NCBI GenBank assembly: GCA_016169945.1
Contig: JADLSH010000282.1
Location: forward strand, 806,001-870,000
Reading direction: 5' to 3'
DNA: 64,000 nt
From: Trachythela sp. YZ-2020
Taxonomy: Eukaryota; Cnidaria; Anthozoa; Malacalcyonacea; Clavulariidae
The notes beneath the pieces are model-generated. The model was given only the letters and a program-made list of their open reading frames with translations, was not told the origin of the DNA and did no database searches. The position numbers and the translations under genes were made by a program. This document shows, piece by piece, positions 59,491 through 64,000 of this stretch. Position 1 is the first letter of the stretch. Every line of letters starts with the position of its first letter.

Positions 59491-62155
59491 ACGCCGCGCA
59501 AGTTGGAACTATAAGGTTTTTGATGTGCTTAATCTATCTAGCCTAAAATTATACTTGCTTATGTATTGCAACCTTTCCGGGGAAACGGCTGAAATTCATA
59601 CATGTGAACAAGAAAGCTAACCTGCCCTAGTTGGCGAAGCTAAATAAAAAAATAAAAAAATAAACGCCATTTCTTTCGCCACGCCGTATATTATTTACGA
59701 CCAGCGGTGGTCCGCATTGTTGGTTATATATATTCAGTTGCGCAATGATGCAAGTGCGATGATTTCTTGTTGTATTTTATCATATATAGTTGGTAGTTTC
59801 ATGACTTATTCATTTCAGATATTGAAGAGGAAGGTCTCTTTGATATTGGGGGTTATTGGAAAGCAGCATGAGTAATCCAAAGAAGCCAGAATGCGAAGCC
59901 GCAAGTCATTGAACTTAATGAAACCTAATATTGATAATACACGACGCAGACATATGCATATTGATATGTAAAACTACAGTACAATCTCCACGGCCATATA
60001 TTTTTTGTATTTGGAAGAAAATATTAGCAATGTGGTCAAGCATGAAGGTCAGCGTTACATACATGCAACTTTAAATATTAAATAATACATGCATTAGATT
60101 AATTATGCACTATACAGGGTGTCCCCAAAAAAAGGCTACCTTTCAAAACAGACTCCAAACAGACTCCAAACGCATTCTAATAATTTCTCCTTTGATCGAA
60201 GGAGTATTTAATCAACTATCTGCCGCATACAAAATAGACAATTTTATCCAGTCCGAGTTGGATATATCAGCAAAATCTTTAATGAGATAATAGTTTGAGA
60301 CAAAATATAGAAAAATGATGTATTTTTGCTCAATTTGCTTTGTTTACAAATAATCATCGCTCCTGCGTGGCATGTTAGCCACACATTTCAAGACGCCAAA
60401 AATGTCGCTAAAATTGCGATCTGACCGCGTGGGCTACCCTGGGTCGAGGAAAAATTTGGCCCATGCATTAACTCACCGGAGTAAAAAGCTAAAGTACGTC
60501 GAAATCGGCTTTGGAATAGAATATATTTTCACCGGGGAAACTTGAAATAAATGGATGCTGACATCAATCACAAGATTTTGCCCATGGCTACAGAGCTAGT
60601 TGGATTTAAGCAGATGTTAAAAAGTAAGTGAAAATGTGAACTTTGTGAGTTATACTTTCATTAAAATGTTTCAGAAGGTCTCCTAATGCCCAACTAAACG
60701 GGTGACAGAGCTGTCAGTATACCCATATTTCAATGTTTATGTTGAATTGACCCATCTTCTTTGAAGTATAGCTTGAAAGTTAGGGTACGCTCATCACTTG
60801 AAATTAGGTTTAAATCAATGTTTTATCTATAGTATTTTATTAGAATTAAGATTATTCATGGGAAAAATGCGCCAAAGGGTTGAAATTGCCCTTGTAAATG
60901 TACACTATTTTTGGCATGTTTGGGTTAGTATTTTGAAAAGGTGTTCTGGAAGGAAAATATGTCTTGAACAATACTGGTTGATTCTTAAATTATAACTAGT
61001 GTTCTGTAAATCACAGAAAATTGAAAAAAATCTTGTCCATCAACAATATTTTGGATTGTATGAGGTCCCGAATAGAGCTTATTTCAATGTTGAATCTGTT
61101 TATCTGGAAAAACTTTGAAACTTTAATAAATCAAGAATTTGACTATGCTCGTCACTCAAAACCATATTTTACTAATTGCTTTTTTACCTGGTTTTGAAGC
61201 AAAGCCAGTTATGAGACCATGAAAAATGCGCGCGATATAAATTTTTAGCTCGGAATATGGGTGTGTCAGCCATCACCAACTGCAGCCCCCTTAAGAAAAT
61301 GTTATAGCAATTTGGTATTGATTAATGTCTTACTGTTTTGTGTTTACAAAATTATTGCTAGAATAACTGGCATATCATTTTCTATTTTGGCTGGGATTTT
61401 AAATACACCTTGGGCATTATTGGCCTATATTGGCCTTACAATTCCCCTGTTTTTGGCCATTTCTGCAAAGATTTAGTATTATTTATGTTTTTTCTTGTAG
61501 ATAAATTCTTAGTCCATGTTGTTGATATAACACTGTCAAGTCTAGTAAAAGGCTCTTATTAATCATCTTGGGTCTTTTGGAAATATAATATTCACATAAC
61601 ATATTCTTTTATGTAAGCTCTCAATTATGAGGAAATGGCCACACATTGACATTTTGTATGGTGACTGTGCTTACTTTATTCAAAACAGTGTTCTGAGGTC
61701 ATTATGTCAGTGCTTACTATCAATCATTCATAGTGCACTTAGTAATGTTAGCCAAATTTCATGATTATACAAATTGTTTTGAGAAACTAACAGTATTTAT
61801 GTGAATTAGACCTGGTGTGTTTACAAACTTTAGAATAATAATTTAAGTAAATTTGACTTTTATTGTATTTATATCATGTGTTTAACACAAGTAATCCCGT
61901 ATTTATATATCAGCCTTATAAAATGATTCAAAAAGTATTGAAAAGTCGACAAACATGTTGTATAATTTTTGTTATTGATATGCATATTTAGATTGAATTA
62001 AATTACATCTAATTCCTTTGCTCAAATTAGTACTAAAATATTCGAATCTTTCAGATCAGTGAAGAATATTATTATTCCTTATATAGCTAAGTATTTTAAT
62101 CTGTTTCTGTTTAATTTAAAAAGGCGAGCACTGATTGGTTAAAAGCCCAAAAAAG
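59491..62155. other. Intergenic stretch; mariner-like end at 60,112
   Basis: ACAGGGTGTCCCCAAAAAAA at about 60,115 looks like a Tc1/mariner terminal repeat, but neither a partner end nor a transposase was found. The remainder is A/T-rich without a supported gene. Confidence 0.35.
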
Positions 62156-63142
62156 CCGTGTTTCTACAACTCGATAGAAACACGGTATGTTCCCGCCAGC
62201 TCAAACAACCGATTAAAACAAGCTTTTCTGCCTGAAATATCATTAAAAACCTTCATCAACCTGAGGTTTTGTTAAACAAGCAAAGAAATAGACTTACTAG
62301 ACGTTTTATTTGCTTGAAATCTTCTTTAGCAAACTCTTTCCTGCGTATTTTTGGCGTCAGCCAAAATGAAAATTGAAGCCGGTATTGTTGCTAGGCAACC
62401 GGTCGAGATATCTTCATGTAATGAGAATATACTTTTTAATCAGGTTGCTAGAACTATAATTCTGTTTCGTATTATTGTTTTTAAAATAAGGATGGATTTA
62501 TTAGGACGAGTGGTTACCACCCAAAGGCTTAAATTCGTAAATTATTTCGTTTAATTTCGAATATTTACCGATTTTGAAGGTCTAGATGTTGTGGTAAAAC
62601 TACGTGTTTGCGCGAACATGCTGTTTTTCAACCATTTACATGCCAACACTTGACTGGCTCAATTTGTTACACGGGTGGCAACCAGGCGTTTAATCAGACT
62701 GATTCGTATGTAATCTAAACATATGTGATTGTTGCCTGTCTGTAACACAACAAAAACATATTGTTGTGGCTTGTTTTTGAAAGGTCGTGTTTTGATGTAT
62801 TTGCGCCATGTATTTGCACGAAAGAAGATTACCCGAGCTTTACAAATGTTAATTAGATAGTCAGCCAATTAAAATAAAACACTAATATAAAATACAGCAT
62901 TCGACAACAATCCCATCCTTCGAAATGTTTTAGAAAAAACCTTCAAATTTTAGCACATAAATAAAAAATTACGGTTGGCAACCAACCACTCTCACTCTCA
63001 AAGTAAACACTATCCTAAGATATTTTGCGTAGTTTCATGCTTGTAACAAAAAATGCCATCGACAGTGTTTTCTAGACACTTTTCAAACTTGGCCGGCCGT
63101 CTAAAACTTCCACGCGTGTTTCCATAACTCGATGAAAACACG
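62156..63142. repeat. MITE-like segment flanked by hairpins
   Basis: CCGTGTTTCTA and TAGAAACACGG form a perfect 11-bp hairpin at 62,156-62,185, and a degenerate relative (CGTGTTTCCATAACTCGATG) lies at about 63,112-63,142. The two may be ends of one element; the interior is noncoding. Confidence 0.4.
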
Positions 63143-64000
63143 GAAAATGTTTTCTATTTCTTAAATGGAATGTAACTGAGTAATGGTAATACACAGACAC
63201 AGTACATGTATAAAACCGATTGCAATGTCACATGTGTGTTGTAGAACTTTGCTCTTGCTTATACATTTCCTAGTATTTGGTGCACAAGTCCCGTGAACAA
63301 CAAAGTATCATTCCATACAGGCGGTCCTACTAATGCATTAGTTAGGCCCTCCAGGCCAACTCCTGGGAATTTGACAAATTTTCTAAAAATGGTGCTAATG
63401 CCCCACAGTGGGGATCACAAACAAGTGAAATTGCCCGGTGGTGGGGTCATTAATACAAAATATAGACACTTTAAGGCAAAACAAACTACATAGCAAACAC
63501 TAATAATTTTGTATGCATGGACCATATGAACAAACCATGCTTAGTTAAGAGCAAATAATGCTGAACATTGTTGCGAAAGTCTTTCCTTTTAGCCCAATGG
63601 TTTTAAGGTTCAAAACAGAAAATTGTCTAATGCCCCACCCCCGGGGCAAAGATTAGCTTTCAAATCCAGGGAGAAGTCAAAGTGTCAAATGCTCCACAGG
63701 GGTCCGGGGGGGATTGGCACAATTGGATTTGACGGATTGGCATAATTGGGTTTGATTGTGGACTTGTTCTGGGGCGGTGCGTAGCTTAGAATCCGTGAGT
63801 ACAAATAATTGGGACAAAAACCGATTTAATATAGCATGAAGGATGGGGATAGGGGAGATGGGGGCCAAACAATCGAGGAACAAGTCCCCAATCTGGAATG
63901 TAATATATTTGTTGACAATCCCTCAGTGCTAATGTGCTATACCATTAATTGTTTATAACCTCAATAAAATGTATTTATTCCTATACATATCCAGACTTCA
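63143..64000. other. Intergenic stretch with GCCCCAC-rich segments
   Basis: Several AATGCCCCAC / GGGGCAAAG motifs (63,400-63,720) look like part of a dispersed repeat. No gene supported. Confidence 0.3.

Noticed and set aside
60112..60300. Mariner transposon
   Set aside because: A mariner-like tip is present at one side only, with no second end and no transposase; noted only within the intergenic entry.

Overview
The window is eukaryotic DNA (about two thirds A+T) from a marine invertebrate, most likely a cnidarian. That assignment is an inference from the mix of mobile elements and the style of the Maverick genes, not from a diagnostic host gene. Almost everything recognisable is mobile DNA, and much of it is nested.

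Positions 1 to about 17,806 hold most of a Maverick/Polinton (adintovirus-like) element whose left end lies outside the window. All visible genes are intact: protein-primed DNA polymerase B, a DDE integrase with a chromodomain, a packaging ATPase, a probable double-jelly-roll capsid protein, a candidate penton-like protein, two collagen-like proteins and about a dozen small zinc-binding or membrane proteins. Genes are compact and divergently organised. Two start-site signals recur: an AAAAACACACTAATAAAG box before polymerase and zinc-finger genes, and a TATAATAAATG start before most structural and membrane genes. Perfect hairpins sit just after several stop codons.

From about 17,804 to 20,272 lies a PIF/Harbinger transposon with an apparently intact transposase and a two-exon Myb/SANT-like partner. 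The Maverick end abuts or interrupts its left terminal repeat. Then come small MITEs, a tRNA-like sequence inside an inverted repeat, and a complete but mutated Ty3/gypsy retrotransposon (22,207-26,686) with short LTRs and a 5-bp target duplication. Positions 27,259-37,200 hold remnants of three non-LTR elements, a C48/Ulp1 protease pseudogene and a CaRF-like pseudogene.

From about 37,323 to 52,600 there is one minus-strand CR1/L2-like LINE whose ORF1 is split by an 11,000-bp insertion (40,967-51,966). This insertion has a 6-bp target duplication (ATCCTC) and AGT...ACT termini, the hallmarks of Polinton integration, but no polymerase or integrase. It is a giant inverted repeat with arms of about 2.3 kb. 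Each arm carries an identical 161-codon gene with a 14-bp TATACGTATA array and TATA box upstream and a histone-type stem-loop downstream. The unique centre encodes a 275-residue zinc-finger acidic protein and carries a 92-bp tandem repeat. Two further DNA transposons (42,211-44,423 and 45,347-47,755) interrupt the left arm, and the right arm preserves both empty sites.

The last 11 kb is mostly noncoding: a tRNA-derived SINE, an IRE1-like kinase exon (the best host-gene candidate), a possible first exon, a long perfect palindrome MITE and other repeats.
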